Positions 10,993 to 20,558 are shown, counted from the first letter of the stretch. The stretch is DNA of 64,000 nucleotides from Micromonospora phaseoli (GCF_900109115.1 NZ_FNYV01000001.1:972203-1036202), one strand, 5' to 3'. Translations and numbers: made by a program. The notes: generated by a model from the letters alone, not told the origin.

Positions 10993-12456
10993 ATGGGCGG
11001 GGTGGACGACAAGAGCCTGACCGAGAACAGCGCAGCGGCCAACCGGACGAGCCTGTGGGGAGGCCGGTTCGCCGGCGGCCCCTCAGAGGCGCTGGCCCGG
11101 CTGTCGGTGAGCGTGCAGTTCGACTGGCGGCTGGCCCCGTACGACATCGCCGGTTCCCGGGCGCACGCCCGGGTGCTGGCCGGCGCCGGCCTGCTCGACC
11201 CGGACGAACTGGGCCGCATCCTCGCCGCCCTGGACGACCTGGAGGCCGCCTGTGCCTCCGGCGCGTTCCGCCCGACCGTCGACGACGAGGACGTGCACAC
11301 CGCGCTGGAGCGCGGGCTGTTGGAGCGGCTCGGCAGCCTCGGCGGCAAGCTGCGCGCCGGCCGGTCCCGGAACGACCAGGTCGCCACCGATCTGCGGCTC
11401 TACCTGCGTGATCACGCCCGGGGCGTGGCCGCACGGCTGGTGGAGCTGGCCGAGGCGCTGGTAGAGCAGGCCGCGCGGCACGTGGAGACGGCCGCGCCGG
11501 GCATGACCCACCTCCAGCACGCCCAGCCGGTCACCTTCGGCCACTGGCTGCTGGCCCACGTGCAGCCGCTGCTGCGGGACCTGGAGCGGCTGCGGGACTG
11601 GGACCACCGGGCTGCGGTCAGCCCGCTCGGCGCGGGGGCGCTGGCCGGTTCGGGGCTGCCGCTGGACCCGGTGGCGGTCTCGAAGGAGTTGGGCTTCCGG
11701 ACGTCCTTCGCCAACTCGATGGACGCGGTCGCCGACCGGGACTTCGTCGCCGAGTTCCTCTTCACCACCGCGCTGATCGGGGTGCACCTGTCGCGCCTCG
11801 GCGAGGAGGTGGTGCTCTGGACGTCGCAGGAGTTCGGTTGGGTCGAGTTGGACGACGCCTTCGCCACCGGGTCGTCGATCATGCCGCAGAAGAAGAACGC
11901 GGACATCGCCGAGCTGGCCAGGGGCAAGTCCGGTCGGCTCGTGGGCGGGCTGGTCAGCGTGCTGACCATGCTCAAGGGCCTGCCGATGACGTACGACCGG
12001 GACATGCAGGAGGACAAGGAGCCGGCCTTCGACGCGGTCGACACCCTGGAACTGCTGCTGCCGGCCCTCGCCGGGATGATCTCCACGATGACGGTACGCG
12101 TCGACCGCCTGGTCGCCGCCGCGCCGGTGGGCTTCTCGCTGGCCACCGAGGTGGCCGACTGGCTGGTGCGCCGGGGTGTGGCGTTCCGCGACGCGCACGA
12201 GATCACCGGCAAGCTGGTGGCGCTCTGCGCGGCCCGGGACTGTGCCCTCGACGAGGTCTCCGACGAGGATCTGGCCGCGGTCAGCGAGCACCTCGACCCG
12301 GCCGTACGCGACGTGCTGTCGGTCCGCTCGGCCCTCGCCGCTCGGATCACCCCCGGCTCGACCGGCCCCGGTCCGGTCGCCGACCAGCTCGCCGCCGCCG
12401 CCGACCAGCTGGCCGGCTGGCGGGAGTGGACCGCCGAGAGCGTCGTACCCCGCTGA
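10993..12456 (+). CDS. argH: Argininosuccinate lyase
   Basis: Last enzyme of arginine synthesis, splitting argininosuccinate into arginine and fumarate. The 487-residue protein has the fumarase/aspartase signature GSSIMPQKKN, and TSLWGGRFAGG and AGRSRNDQVATDLRLY typical of ArgH. The start is uncertain: ATG 10993 fits the family, while GTG 10978 and GTG 11002 are alternatives; the only clear SD, GGAAGG, ends at 10977. argG, which normally partners argH, is not in this window. Confidence 0.95.
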   Translation: MGGVDDKSLTENSAAANRTSLWGGRFAGGPSEALARLSVSVQFDWRLAPYDIAGSRAHARVLAGAGLLDPDELGRILAALDDLEAACASGAFRPTVDDEDVHTALERGLLERLGSLGGKLRAGRSRNDQVATDLRLYLRDHARGVAARLVELAEALVEQAARHVETAAPGMTHLQHAQPVTFGHWLLAHVQPLLRDLERLRDWDHRAAVSPLGAGALAGSGLPLDPVAVSKELGFRTSFANSMDAVADRDFVAEFLFTTALIGVHLSRLGEEVVLWTSQEFGWVELDDAFATGSSIMPQKKNADIAELARGKSGRLVGGLVSVLTMLKGLPMTYDRDMQEDKEPAFDAVDTLELLLPALAGMISTMTVRVDRLVAAAPVGFSLATEVADWLVRRGVAFRDAHEITGKLVALCAARDCALDEVSDEDLAAVSEHLDPAVRDVLSVRSALAARITPGSTGPGPVADQLAAAADQLAGWREWTAESVVPR

Positions 12457-12467
12457 CGTCCGACAGT

Positions 12468-12498
12468 GCGCGGTACGTGGTCCCACCACGTGCCGCGC
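12468..12498 (+). terminator. Terminator hairpin after argH
   Basis: A 13-bp inverted repeat (12468-12480 and 12486-12498) with a single T:G wobble and a five-base loop, 11 bases after the argH stop. The remaining gap to 12826 holds no gene. It contains two 16-bp direct repeats differing at one base (CCGTTCACGCTGTCAG at 12608-12623 and CCGTTCGCGCTGTCAG at 12655-12670) of unknown role. Confidence 0.8.
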
Positions 12499-12826
12499 AT
12501 GTCCTTGCCCGACCTGACTCCCCGGCGATCGAGGGATCTTCGTCGTGGCCCGAGCCGCCCTCCGGCTTCGGGGATGTCTCCTCTTCTGCGGTCCCTGTCG
12601 AGTTGAACCGTTCACGCTGTCAGGCGGCATGCACCGGTGGCGAGTCACCGCGATCCGTTCGCGCTGTCAGCTCGACAGGACGCGCACACCCCACGCGCGC
12701 CGCCGCGATCCGGTCACCGGGGCCTGGTCGACGCGGGGTTCGACCTCCGCAGCGGCACCGGCGTTTGTGCCAGCGCGGGTAGGCCGCAGTTTGCCGGTCG
12801 GGCGTGGGCTGCGGTTACCTGGATTC

Positions 12827-13432
12827 GTGGACCACTCCTGGCTGCGGGCTCCCGCCGCACACGTCGCGCAGACCGCACAGACGCTGCTGGGCTGGGAGGT
12901 GTCGGCAAACGGGGTCCGGATCCGGCTGACCGAGGTCGAGGCGTACGCCGGCACCGGCGCGGATCCGGCCTCGCACGCCCACCGTGGGCCGACTCCCCGT
13001 ACGAAGGTCATGTTCGGCCCGGCGGGGCATGCCTACACGTACTTCGTCTTCGGAGTGCACTGGTGTCTGAATCTCGTCTGCGGCGGCGAGGGGGAGGCGG
13101 CGGCGGTGCTGCTGCGCGCCGGTGAGGTGGTGGACGGCCTGGACCTGGCCCGCAAGCGGCGCGGGGAGGTGGCCGACCGCGACCTGGCCCGTGGTCCTGC
13201 CCGACTGGTGGTCGCGCTCGGCGTCGACGCGGCGGCGAACGGCACCAGCGTCGTCGACGGGACCGGGCCACTGCTGCTGACCCCGCCGACCCGCCCGGTC
13301 GTGCCGTCCGAGGTCTCCGCCGGCCCGCGCGTCGGCGTGGCCGCCGCCCACGAGGTGCCCTGGCGCTTCTGGATCACCGGCGACCCGACGGTCAGCCCGT
13401 ACCGCCGCCACGTGCCACGGCGACGAACGTGA
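12827..13432 (+). CDS. 3-methyladenine (alkyladenine) DNA glycosylase, AAG/MPG family
   Basis: Removes alkylated purines from DNA in base-excision repair. From GTG 12827 the protein is 201 residues, the usual size of bacterial members. It contains LTEVEAYAG (catalytic Glu), SHAHRGPTPRTKVMFGPAGHAYTYF split over the active-site loop, and VHWCLNLV, all diagnostic. The frame extends upstream to 12545, but that part lacks family similarity. No strong ribosome-binding site precedes the start, so translation may be weak. Confidence 0.92.
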   Translation: MDHSWLRAPAAHVAQTAQTLLGWEVSANGVRIRLTEVEAYAGTGADPASHAHRGPTPRTKVMFGPAGHAYTYFVFGVHWCLNLVCGGEGEAAAVLLRAGEVVDGLDLARKRRGEVADRDLARGPARLVVALGVDAAANGTSVVDGTGPLLLTPPTRPVVPSEVSAGPRVGVAAAHEVPWRFWITGDPTVSPYRRHVPRRRT

Positions 13433-13506
13433 CGAGCCCGGCTCGCGACGTGCGGCATCCCGCGACGGCCTGCCGGATACGCGAGGCGGCCCGGTTCGTG
13501 GAATAG

Positions 13507-13518
13507 TTGACTCGTCAA
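13507..13518 (+). promoter_or_regulatory. Short palindrome upstream of the monooxygenase gene, possible operator
   Basis: TTGAC TC GTCAA is a perfect 5-2-5 inverted repeat in a locally A/T-rich stretch (AATAG to AATATG), 58 bases before the start of the flavin monooxygenase gene. Such repeats are typical MarR/TetR-type operators. No regulator gene adjoins it. Confidence 0.35.
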
Positions 13519-13576
13519 ATATGTTGTCGAGTGCGCCGGGCACCACCCGCCCGGTCGGACGACACGAGGAGCTGTG

Positions 13577-14716
13577 ATGCAGTTCGGAGTCTTCACCGTC
13601 GGCGACGTCACGGTCGACCCGACCAACGGCCGTGAGCCGACCGAGGCCGAGCGGATCAAGGCGATGGTGGCCATCGCGCTCAAGGCCGAGGAGGTCGGCC
13701 TCGACGTCTTCGCCACCGGTGAGCACCACAACCCGCCGTTCGTGCCCTCGTCGCCCACCACGATGCTGGGCTACATCGCCGCCCGCACCGAACGGCTGCT
13801 GCTCTCCACCGCCACCACGCTGATCACCACCAACGACCCGGTGAAGATCGCCGAGGACTACGCGATGCTCCAGCACCTGGCCGACGGCCGGGTCGACCTG
13901 ATGATGGGCCGGGGCAACACCGGCCCGGTCTACCCCTGGTTCGGCCAGGACATCCGCAACGGCATCCCGCTCGCGATCGAGAACTACGACCTGCTGCGCC
14001 GGCTCTGGCGCGAGGACGTGGTCGACTGGCAGGGCAAGTTCCGCACCCCGCTGCAGTCGTTCACCTCGACCCCGCGCCCGCTCGACGACGTACCCCCGTT
14101 CGTCTGGCACGGCTCGATCCGCAGCCCGGAGATCGCCGAGCAGGCCGCCTACTACGGCGACGGATTCTTCGCCAACCACATCTTCTGGCCCGCCGAGCAC
14201 ACCCGGCGGATGGTCGGTCTGTACCGGCAGCGCTTCGAGCACTACGGCCACGGCACCGCCGACCAGGCCATCGTCGGCCTCGGCGGCCAGGTGTTCATGC
14301 GACGCAACTCCCAGGACGCGGTACGCGAGTTCCGGCCGTACTTCGACAACGCGCCGGTCTACGGGCACGGCCCGTCGCTGGAGGAGTTCACCGCGCAGAC
14401 CCCGCTGACCGTGGGCAGCCCGCAGCAGGTCATCGACCGTACGCTCGGCTTCCGCGACTACGTGGGCGACTACCAGCGGCAGCTCTTCCTCCTCGACCAC
14501 GCGGGGCTGCCGCTGAAGACCGTGCTCGAGCAGCTCGATCTCCTCGGCGAGGAGGTCGTGCCGGTGCTGCGCAAGGAGTTCGACTCGCTGCGGCCGGCGC
14601 ACGTGCCGCTGGCGCCGACGCACGCCTCGCTGCGGGCCGCCGCGCAACGCGCGCCGCAGACCGGCGGGACCTCGACCGGTGACCTGGCCGGGGCCGGCGC
14701 GGAGATCGAGCGGTGA
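13577..14716 (+). CDS. LLM-class (luciferase-like) flavin-dependent monooxygenase, CE1758 type
   Basis: A 379-residue member of the bacterial luciferase-like superfamily that uses reduced FMN and oxygen; the substrate is unknown. It shows ATGEHHNPPFVPSSP, LADGRVDLMMGRG and a WHGS segment typical of the fold. ATG 13577 has GGAG five bases upstream; the GTG three bases earlier is less likely. Its stop overlaps the GTG of the FMN reductase gene by four bases, so the pair forms a two-component oxygenase, as is common for this subfamily. Confidence 0.92.
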   Translation: MQFGVFTVGDVTVDPTNGREPTEAERIKAMVAIALKAEEVGLDVFATGEHHNPPFVPSSPTTMLGYIAARTERLLLSTATTLITTNDPVKIAEDYAMLQHLADGRVDLMMGRGNTGPVYPWFGQDIRNGIPLAIENYDLLRRLWREDVVDWQGKFRTPLQSFTSTPRPLDDVPPFVWHGSIRSPEIAEQAAYYGDGFFANHIFWPAEHTRRMVGLYRQRFEHYGHGTADQAIVGLGGQVFMRRNSQDAVREFRPYFDNAPVYGHGPSLEEFTAQTPLTVGSPQQVIDRTLGFRDYVGDYQRQLFLLDHAGLPLKTVLEQLDLLGEEVVPVLRKEFDSLRPAHVPLAPTHASLRAAAQRAPQTGGTSTGDLAGAGAEIER

Positions 14717-15336
14717 CCGTGCGCAGCCTGGCGGTGGTGTCGGCCGGTCTCAGCCAGCCTTCGTCGACCCGGCTGCTCGCCGACCAGCTCGCCGCGGCCA
14801 CCCGTGACGAGCTGGTCCGGCGTGGCGAGGAGGTGGAGCTGCGACCGGTCGAGCTGCGCGAGCACGCCCACGACATCGTCAACCACCTGCTCACCGGTTT
14901 CCCGTCGGAGTCGTTGCGGCAGGTGCTGGACCAGGTCACCGGGGCCGACGGGTTGATCGCGGTAACGCCGATCTTCAACGCCTCGTACAACGGGCTGTTC
15001 AAGTCGTTCTTCGACCTGGTCGACGCCGAGGCGGTGGGCGGCCGGCCGGTGCTGGTCGGTGCCACCGGTGGCACCGCCCGGCACTCGCTGGCTCTGGAAC
15101 ACGCGGTCCGCCCGATGTTCACCTACCTGCGGGCGGTGACGGTGCCGACGGCGGTCTTCGCCGCACCCGAGGACTGGTCCGGCGGTGCCGCGGACGGCGC
15201 GTTGCGCGCGCGGATCGTCCGGGCCGGCCGGGAACTGGCCGAGCAGGTCCACCGCACGGCACCCTCGGACGGGCCGACCGACCCGTTCGCGCTCACCACC
15301 AGCTTCGAGCAGCTGCTGGGCGGTCGGGACACCTGA
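14713..15336 (+). CDS. NADPH-dependent FMN reductase, CE1759 type
   Basis: A 207-residue flavodoxin-like reductase that would supply reduced FMN to the monooxygenase encoded just upstream. It contains SAGLSQPSSTRLLADQL (phosphate loop), FNASYNGLFKSFFDLVD and GATGGTARHSLALEHAVRP. It starts at GTG 14713 inside the upstream stop (GTGA) and faces the universal stress genes, from which a large hairpin separates it. Confidence 0.92.
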   Translation: MTVRSLAVVSAGLSQPSSTRLLADQLAAATRDELVRRGEEVELRPVELREHAHDIVNHLLTGFPSESLRQVLDQVTGADGLIAVTPIFNASYNGLFKSFFDLVDAEAVGGRPVLVGATGGTARHSLALEHAVRPMFTYLRAVTVPTAVFAAPEDWSGGAADGALRARIVRAGRELAEQVHRTAPSDGPTDPFALTTSFEQLLGGRDT

Positions 15337-15352
15337 CACCCACCACCCCGCA

Positions 15353-15422
15353 CCGCGTCGATCTAGGGACTGTCGTCGTCGCTGGAGATCGACTAGCGAC
15401 GATAACCCCTAGATCGACGCGG
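15353..15422. terminator. Large nested hairpin between convergent genes (bidirectional terminator)
   Basis: A perfect 16-bp outer stem (15353-15368 with 15407-15422, CCGCGTCGATCTAGGG and its complement) encloses a second 8-bp stem (15376-15383 with 15395-15402). It lies between the convergent FMN reductase and universal stress genes, 16 bases from each stop, and would work in both directions. The structure is much longer than the other terminators here. Confidence 0.85.
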
Positions 15423-15438
15423 CGGGGGTAGCGGTGGG

Positions 15439-16284
15439 TCAGAGCTCCGGCTGGTGCGGGTGGGCGACGAGCACCGGGCAGCGGGCGTGCTGCACCAGCC
15501 CCTGGCTGACCGAGCCGAGCAGTAGGCCGGCGAAGCCGCCCCGGCCGCGCGATCCGGCCACCACCAACGCGGCATCCCCGGTCGCCTCGATCAGCGCCTG
15601 GTCGGGCTTTGGCGCGGTGACCAGTCGTTCCTCCACGGTCAGGCCGGGATTGCTGCCCCGCGCCGCCGCGCCGGCCGTGGCGAGCAGCGTCGCCGCCGGC
15701 CCGTCCTCGGCCGCGTCGGACTCGTCGGTGACGTGCAGCAGCACCAGCGTGCCACCGCGCCGCATGGCCTCCTCGGCGCCGAACCCGACGGCGAGTTCGG
15801 CCGACTCCGAGCCGTCCACGCCGACCAGCACCGGCCCGTCGGTCGGGATCGGTCGATCGGGCGGCCGGATCACCAGCACCGGGCAGTGTCCGTGCGCGGC
15901 GACCTGGGTGCCGACCGAGCCGAGCAGCAGCCCGGCGAAGCCGCCCAGGCCACGGCTGCCCACCACGACCAGCTCCGCCCGGCGGGACTCCTCGACGAGC
16001 GTCGCGCCCGGCCCGCCGGCCACCTGACGCACCTCGACCGTCAGGCCCGGCCACCGGTCGACCAGCTCGGCGGCGGTCTGTTCGAGCATCTTCCGGCCGT
16101 CCTCCGACGCCGCCGGGACTCCCACCTCGTACGGGTTGATCGGCACGCCGTAGCCGAGCGGGTGCAGGTAGCCGTGTACCAGGTGCAGTGGGCGCGACCG
16201 CCACACCGCCGCCTGTGCCGCGTGTTCCGCGGCGACCAGGCTCGGCGGTGAGCCGTCCACCCCCACCACGACAGGTCGGTTCAT
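15439..16284 (-). CDS. Universal stress protein, two tandem UspA domains
   Basis: A 281-residue cytoplasmic protein with two UspA-like domains (about 1-140 and 145-281). Each has the ATP-binding pattern: VVVGVDGS at the first strand and GSRGLGGFAGLLLGSV or GSRGRGGFAGLLLGSV near the end, matching the G-2x-G-9x-G(S/T) motif. ATG 16284 has GGAGGA nine bases upstream. Last gene of the minus-strand stress group, 104 bases after the second universal stress gene. Confidence 0.93.
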   Translation of the reverse strand: MNRPVVVGVDGSPPSLVAAEHAAQAAVWRSRPLHLVHGYLHPLGYGVPINPYEVGVPAASEDGRKMLEQTAAELVDRWPGLTVEVRQVAGGPGATLVEESRRAELVVVGSRGLGGFAGLLLGSVGTQVAAHGHCPVLVIRPPDRPIPTDGPVLVGVDGSESAELAVGFGAEEAMRRGGTLVLLHVTDESDAAEDGPAATLLATAGAAARGSNPGLTVEERLVTAPKPDQALIEATGDAALVVAGSRGRGGFAGLLLGSVSQGLVQHARCPVLVAHPHQPEL

Positions 16285-16388
16285 CAGCAAAGGTCCTCCA
16301 TGAGTCGGTCGGGTCATTGTCGACGCGGCCCCGCCTGCGGGCGGCCCCGACACACCACCGAAGGAGCCGACGTCGGCGCGACGGTCGG

Positions 16389-17285
16389 TCAGCTTCTGGT
16401 GACCGTACCCACCTTCCGGACGATCGCCAGCGGGGAGTGGGCGTGGTGCAGCACCGCGTGGCTGACCGAGCCGAGCAGCAGCCCGCCCAGCGCACCCCGC
16501 CCCCGTGCGCCGAGGACCACCAGCTGGGCGTTGCGGGACTCCTCCACCAACGCCCGGGCCGGGGAACCCCGGACCAGCCGCCGCCGCACCGTCACCTCCG
16601 GGTACCGCTCCGACCAGCCGGCCACCGACTCGGCGAGCGTGCGTTCCTCCTCCTCACGGAAGGCGTCCAGGTCGTAGACCAGGGGCAGGATGTCCCCGGG
16701 GCCGACTGGGGTCGGGTAGAGCCAGGCGTGCACCGCGACCAGTTCGGCGCCGCGCCAGGCCGCCTGCTCGAAGGCGAACCCGACGGCCTCCCGGGACAGC
16801 TCCGAGCCGTCGACACCGACCACCACCGGCCCGTCCGCCCGCGACTCGTCGCGGACCACCAGCACCGGGCTGTCGGCGTGGGCGCTGACCTGCACGGCCA
16901 CCGAGCCGAGCAGCAGGCCGGCGAAGCCGCCAAGGCCACGGTTGCCGAGCACGATCAGTGCGGCGTCGCGGGCTTCGGCGAGCAGCACGGCCGTGGCCGC
17001 GCCGTCGACCACCACGCCGGTGACGGGCACCTCCGGGGCCACCTTGCCGGCCTCGGCGACGGCCTCCGTCACGCACCGCTCCGCCTGGTTGCGCAGCCCG
17101 CCCTCGGCGGGCGCACCCGGCGCGGGGCCCAGCGGTACGCCCATCAGCGGCCAGATGAACGCGTGCACGATCCGCAGCGGGCGGTGTCGGTACGCCGCCT
17201 CCCGCGCGGCGGCACGCACCGCGTGCAGGGCGATCTCGGAGCCGTCCACACCCACCACGACGGGGGCACCGGTGTTGCTGGCCAT
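16389..17285 (-). CDS. Universal stress protein, two tandem UspA domains
   Basis: A 298-residue paralogue of the neighbouring stress protein, with both ATP motifs present (GNRGLGGFAGLLLGSV and GARGRGALGGLLLGSV). The ATG at 17285 shares one base with the stop of the P-type ATPase gene (TGATG) and has GAGGAGGAG upstream, so the two are translationally coupled. In actinobacteria such proteins are linked to hypoxia and dormancy responses; here that is inferred from neighbours only. Confidence 0.93.
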   Translation of the reverse strand: MASNTGAPVVVGVDGSEIALHAVRAAAREAAYRHRPLRIVHAFIWPLMGVPLGPAPGAPAEGGLRNQAERCVTEAVAEAGKVAPEVPVTGVVVDGAATAVLLAEARDAALIVLGNRGLGGFAGLLLGSVAVQVSAHADSPVLVVRDESRADGPVVVGVDGSELSREAVGFAFEQAAWRGAELVAVHAWLYPTPVGPGDILPLVYDLDAFREEEERTLAESVAGWSERYPEVTVRRRLVRGSPARALVEESRNAQLVVLGARGRGALGGLLLGSVSHAVLHHAHSPLAIVRKVGTVTRS

Positions 17286-19903
17286 CACATCTCCTCCTCG
17301 GGTCCACTACCAGCCTGGCCTATCGCGTGCCGCTGCGGGCGGCGGGTCGCCCGCAGGATCAGTCCGGGCAGCACACTGATCATGGCGCAGGCGAGCAGGT
17401 CCCGGACGCTCAGCGGCTCGGTGCCGAGCAGGTCCCGTAGCGGCGCCAGCAGCACCCCGGCGACCTGCAGCAGCGCGGAGACGACCACCGCGAGGGGCAG
17501 CGCCAGGTTGCCCCGCCGCGCACCCGGCGGTCTGGGCGCGCGAACCGCCAGGGCCACCCCGAGCTGGGCCAGGCCCAGCACGATGAAGACCACCGACTGC
17601 CAGGGTCGGTCCCACGCGACGGCGAGCACACCCGCGCCGAGCGTCACCGCCGAGATGAGCGCGCCGCCGATCAGGATGTGCCAGCCGAGCCCGGCGCCGA
17701 GCACCGACTCCTGCGGTGAGCGTGGCACCCGGCGCAGGGTGCCCGGCTCGGCCGGCTCGGCGCCCAGGGCGACCCCCGGCACGCCGTGGGTGAGCAGGTT
17801 GATCCAGAGGATCTGCGCCGGCAACAGCGGCACGGCCATCCCGAACAGTGGGCCGAGCAGCATCACCGCGATCTCGGCCACGCCACCGGAGAGGGCGTAG
17901 CGCAGGAAACGGCGGATGTTGTCGTAGATCCGCCGGCCCTCGCCGATCGCGGTGGCCACGGTGGACAGATCATCGTCGACCAGTACCAGGTCCGCCGCCT
18001 GCCGGGCCACCTCGGTGCCGCCGCCCATGGCCACGCCGATGTCCGCCCGGCGCAGCGCCGGCGCGTCGTTGACGCCGTCGCCGGTCATCGCCACCACGTG
18101 CCCCTGGGCCTGCATCCCGGCGATGATGTCGAGCTTCTGCTCCGGCTGGGTACGCGCGAACACCCGCGCCGCCGGGGGCGCGTCGGCGGGATCGCCGTCG
18201 TCGCCGCGCACCACCGGATCGCCGGGCTGCCAGATGCCCAACTGCTCGCCGATGGCCGCTGCGGTCGCCGGATGGTCCCCGGTGATCAGCACCAGCCGGA
18301 CGCCGGCGTCGGCGAAGCCCTCGGCGATGTCCCGTGCTCCGGCACGCAGCGGGTCGCCGACGGCGATCAGGCCCAACGGGCGCAGTCCCTCGGGGTGGGC
18401 GGGATCGGTCGGCGGGCTGTCCACCAGGGCCGCCGCCAGTGCCAGCACCCGTAGACCGTCGCCGGCCATCCGGTGCGCGGCGGCGCTCAGGGCGGCCAGC
18501 TCGTCGGCGTCGGCGTCGAGCAGTGGTGCGGTGAGCACACTTTCCGGGGCGCCCTTGCACACCACGAGGTAGCGGCGGTCGCAGGAGCGGTGCACGGTGG
18601 TCATCCGGCGCAGCTGCTGGTCGAAGGGGTGCTCCGTCATCCGGGGCCAGGCGCTGCGGGTGGTCTGGGGGTCCAGGCCGCACCGGGCGGCGAAGGCCAC
18701 CAGCGCTGCCTCCAGCGGGTCACCCACGGCACTCCACCGGGGCCGTTCGTCGGTCGGCGGGGCGAGCGTCGCGTCGTTGCAGAGCAGCCCGGCTCGGGCC
18801 AGCCGGCGCAGCTCGTCCGGCACGGCGATCGGGGTGCCGTCGCGGTGCACGTCGCCGTGTGGTGCGTAACCGGTGCCGGTGACTCCGAAGCTCCCGCCGT
18901 CGGCGGTGACCGCGTGCTGCACGGCCATCCGGCCCTCGGTGAGGGTACCGGTCTTGTCGGAGGCGATCACGGTGACCGAGCCGAGCGTCTCCACCGCGTG
19001 CAACCGGCGGGGGATCGCCCGGGCCGCGGCCATCCGGCGGGCGCCCAGGGCGAGAGCCAACGTCACCACCGCCGGCAGCGACTCGGGCACCGCGGCCACC
19101 ACCAGGCTCACCGCGGTGACCGCCATGTCGACCAGCGGCCGGCCGCTGAGCACCCCGACGACGAAGACCAGCCCGGACAGGAGCACGGCGGCGAGCCCGA
19201 GGACCCGGCCGAGCCCGGCGAGCCGGCGTTGCAGCGGGGTGGCCGTCGGTCTGGTGGTGGCGGCCAGGGTGGCGATCCGGCCGAGCGCGCTCGCCGTGCC
19301 GGTGCGGACCACCGTGCCGGCGGCCCGACCGGTGGTCACCACGGTGCCGGCGCTGGCCTCCTCACCGGCGGCGCGGGTCACCGGCACCGACTCGCCGGTC
19401 AGCGCCGACTCGTCCAGGTGCAGCCGGTTCGCGTCGTGCAGCAGCAGGTCGGCCGGGACCACGTCGCCGGCCTCCACCCGGACCAGGTCGCCACGGACCA
19501 GGTCGGCGGCGGGCAGCACCACGTCACGGTCGTCGCGGACCACCCGCGCGGTCGGCGCGGCGAGCTGGTCGAGCGCGGCGATGGCCCGGTCGGCCCGTAC
19601 CTCCTGCACCACGCCGATCGCGGTGTTGACCGCGACGACGAGCAGGATCACCGCCGTGTCCGGGTAGTCCCGCAACGCCGTGGTGACCACGGCCGCGGCC
19701 AGCAGCAGGGCGACCAGCGGATCGGTGAGCTGGCGCAGCACCCGGGTGGCCAGGTGCCGGCGCGGTGGCGGCGCGGTGGCGTTCGGCCCGTCGACCCGCA
19801 GCCGGTGGGCGGCCTCGGTCGAGCTGAGCCCGCCGCTCGGTCCCGCTGTCAGCGTGACCTCCGTGGGTGTGGTCCCGCCCGCGACCTGGACCTGTCCGGC
19901 CAC
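17285..19903 (-). CDS. Cation-transporting P-type ATPase, P2 (Ca2+-like) type
   Basis: An 872-residue integral membrane ATPase. Landmarks: an N-terminal cation-ATPase segment, TGES at 169-172, a PESLP transmembrane motif at 273-277 (a variant of the PEGLP of P2 pumps), the phosphorylation site DKTGTL (Asp316), the KGAPE nucleotide site near 450, TGDGVND at 607-613, and about ten hydrophobic segments. No heavy-metal-binding Cys motif (CPC) is present, so Ca2+, Mn2+ or Na+/K+ are more likely substrates than Cu or Zn. The start is GTG 19903; the longer frame upstream is Arg/Pro-rich and unlikely to be translated. Confidence 0.93.
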   Translation of the reverse strand: MAGQVQVAGGTTPTEVTLTAGPSGGLSSTEAAHRLRVDGPNATAPPPRRHLATRVLRQLTDPLVALLLAAAVVTTALRDYPDTAVILLVVAVNTAIGVVQEVRADRAIAALDQLAAPTARVVRDDRDVVLPAADLVRGDLVRVEAGDVVPADLLLHDANRLHLDESALTGESVPVTRAAGEEASAGTVVTTGRAAGTVVRTGTASALGRIATLAATTRPTATPLQRRLAGLGRVLGLAAVLLSGLVFVVGVLSGRPLVDMAVTAVSLVVAAVPESLPAVVTLALALGARRMAAARAIPRRLHAVETLGSVTVIASDKTGTLTEGRMAVQHAVTADGGSFGVTGTGYAPHGDVHRDGTPIAVPDELRRLARAGLLCNDATLAPPTDERPRWSAVGDPLEAALVAFAARCGLDPQTTRSAWPRMTEHPFDQQLRRMTTVHRSCDRRYLVVCKGAPESVLTAPLLDADADELAALSAAAHRMAGDGLRVLALAAALVDSPPTDPAHPEGLRPLGLIAVGDPLRAGARDIAEGFADAGVRLVLITGDHPATAAAIGEQLGIWQPGDPVVRGDDGDPADAPPAARVFARTQPEQKLDIIAGMQAQGHVVAMTGDGVNDAPALRRADIGVAMGGGTEVARQAADLVLVDDDLSTVATAIGEGRRIYDNIRRFLRYALSGGVAEIAVMLLGPLFGMAVPLLPAQILWINLLTHGVPGVALGAEPAEPGTLRRVPRSPQESVLGAGLGWHILIGGALISAVTLGAGVLAVAWDRPWQSVVFIVLGLAQLGVALAVRAPRPPGARRGNLALPLAVVVSALLQVAGVLLAPLRDLLGTEPLSVRDLLACAMISVLPGLILRATRRPQRHAIGQAGSGPEEEM

Positions 19904-20105
19904 CGTTCGCCCCCGCCCTACCCTGCGGGCCCGCCTCCTGCGGCCCGTCCGGTTCCAGCCTCGCCCCTTGCGGTGATCCCCGGCAGGGGCGATCCGCCCG
20001 CGGCCCGGGACCAACGGCCCTGCCGGCCGACTCGTGCCGTCGTCGTCCCCGCGCCGGCGCCGCCGGCGGCCGATCCGGCCACCGACGGCGACGTGGCGTA
20101 CCGGA

Positions 20106-20546
20106 TCAGCGCTCGACGACCAGCCGGTGGGCCCGTAGCAGCCGGGCCCACCAGGGGCGCGCCGCCCGGGGACCCGGTGCGCGCGGGCCACGGAAGCTGA
20201 CCCAGCCGCCCGGACCCATGGTCAGGCTGGAGACCGCGGGCGGCCGCTTCCGGCCCAGCACCACCACGCCGGCGCTGACCAGCCCGACCGCCAGCACGCC
20301 GGCCGTGGCGGCCAGCAGCCGGTCCGGATCGGGCAGCGGACGGTACCGGAGGCGCCCGCCGTGGGCCACGAACACCCCGACCGGACGTCCGTCGCGGATC
20401 ACCGGCACCAGTGCGGTCGGTGGCGTACCGGGCAGCTCCAGCACCGGTCCGACCGCCGGCACCGGTGCCGGTTGAGGCGCCGCCTCGGGAGCCGGCCGGG
20501 GCGGCACCAGCGGCATCGGCCCGGTGGCGTTGAAGATCGCGGTCAT
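20106..20546 (-). CDS. Small membrane protein of unknown function
   Basis: A 146-residue protein with a Pro/Ala-rich N-terminus, a segment PTALVPVIRDGRPVGVFVAH, one transmembrane helix (LLAATAGVLAVGLVSAGVVV, about residues 83-104) and a basic C-terminus with WW. No family recognised. AGGAGG lies eight bases before the ATG. It sits 12 bases after the pyruvate phosphate dikinase stop and upstream of the ATPase on the same strand, so it is probably co-transcribed with both. Confidence 0.75.
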   Translation of the reverse strand: MTAIFNATGPMPLVPPRPAPEAAPQPAPVPAVGPVLELPGTPPTALVPVIRDGRPVGVFVAHGGRLRYRPLPDPDRLLAATAGVLAVGLVSAGVVVLGRKRPPAVSSLTMGPGGWVSFRGPRAPGPRAARPWWARLLRAHRLVVER

Positions 20547-20558
20547 CTCGGGTACCTC

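Noticed and set aside
12545..12826. N-terminal extension of the alkyladenine glycosylase
   Set aside because: Basic low-complexity sequence without similarity; the family starts at about 12827.
19904..20191. Extra 96 codons upstream of the P-type ATPase
   Set aside because: Arg/Gly/Pro-rich antisense-like sequence, beyond the normal ATPase N-terminus and overlapping the small membrane gene.
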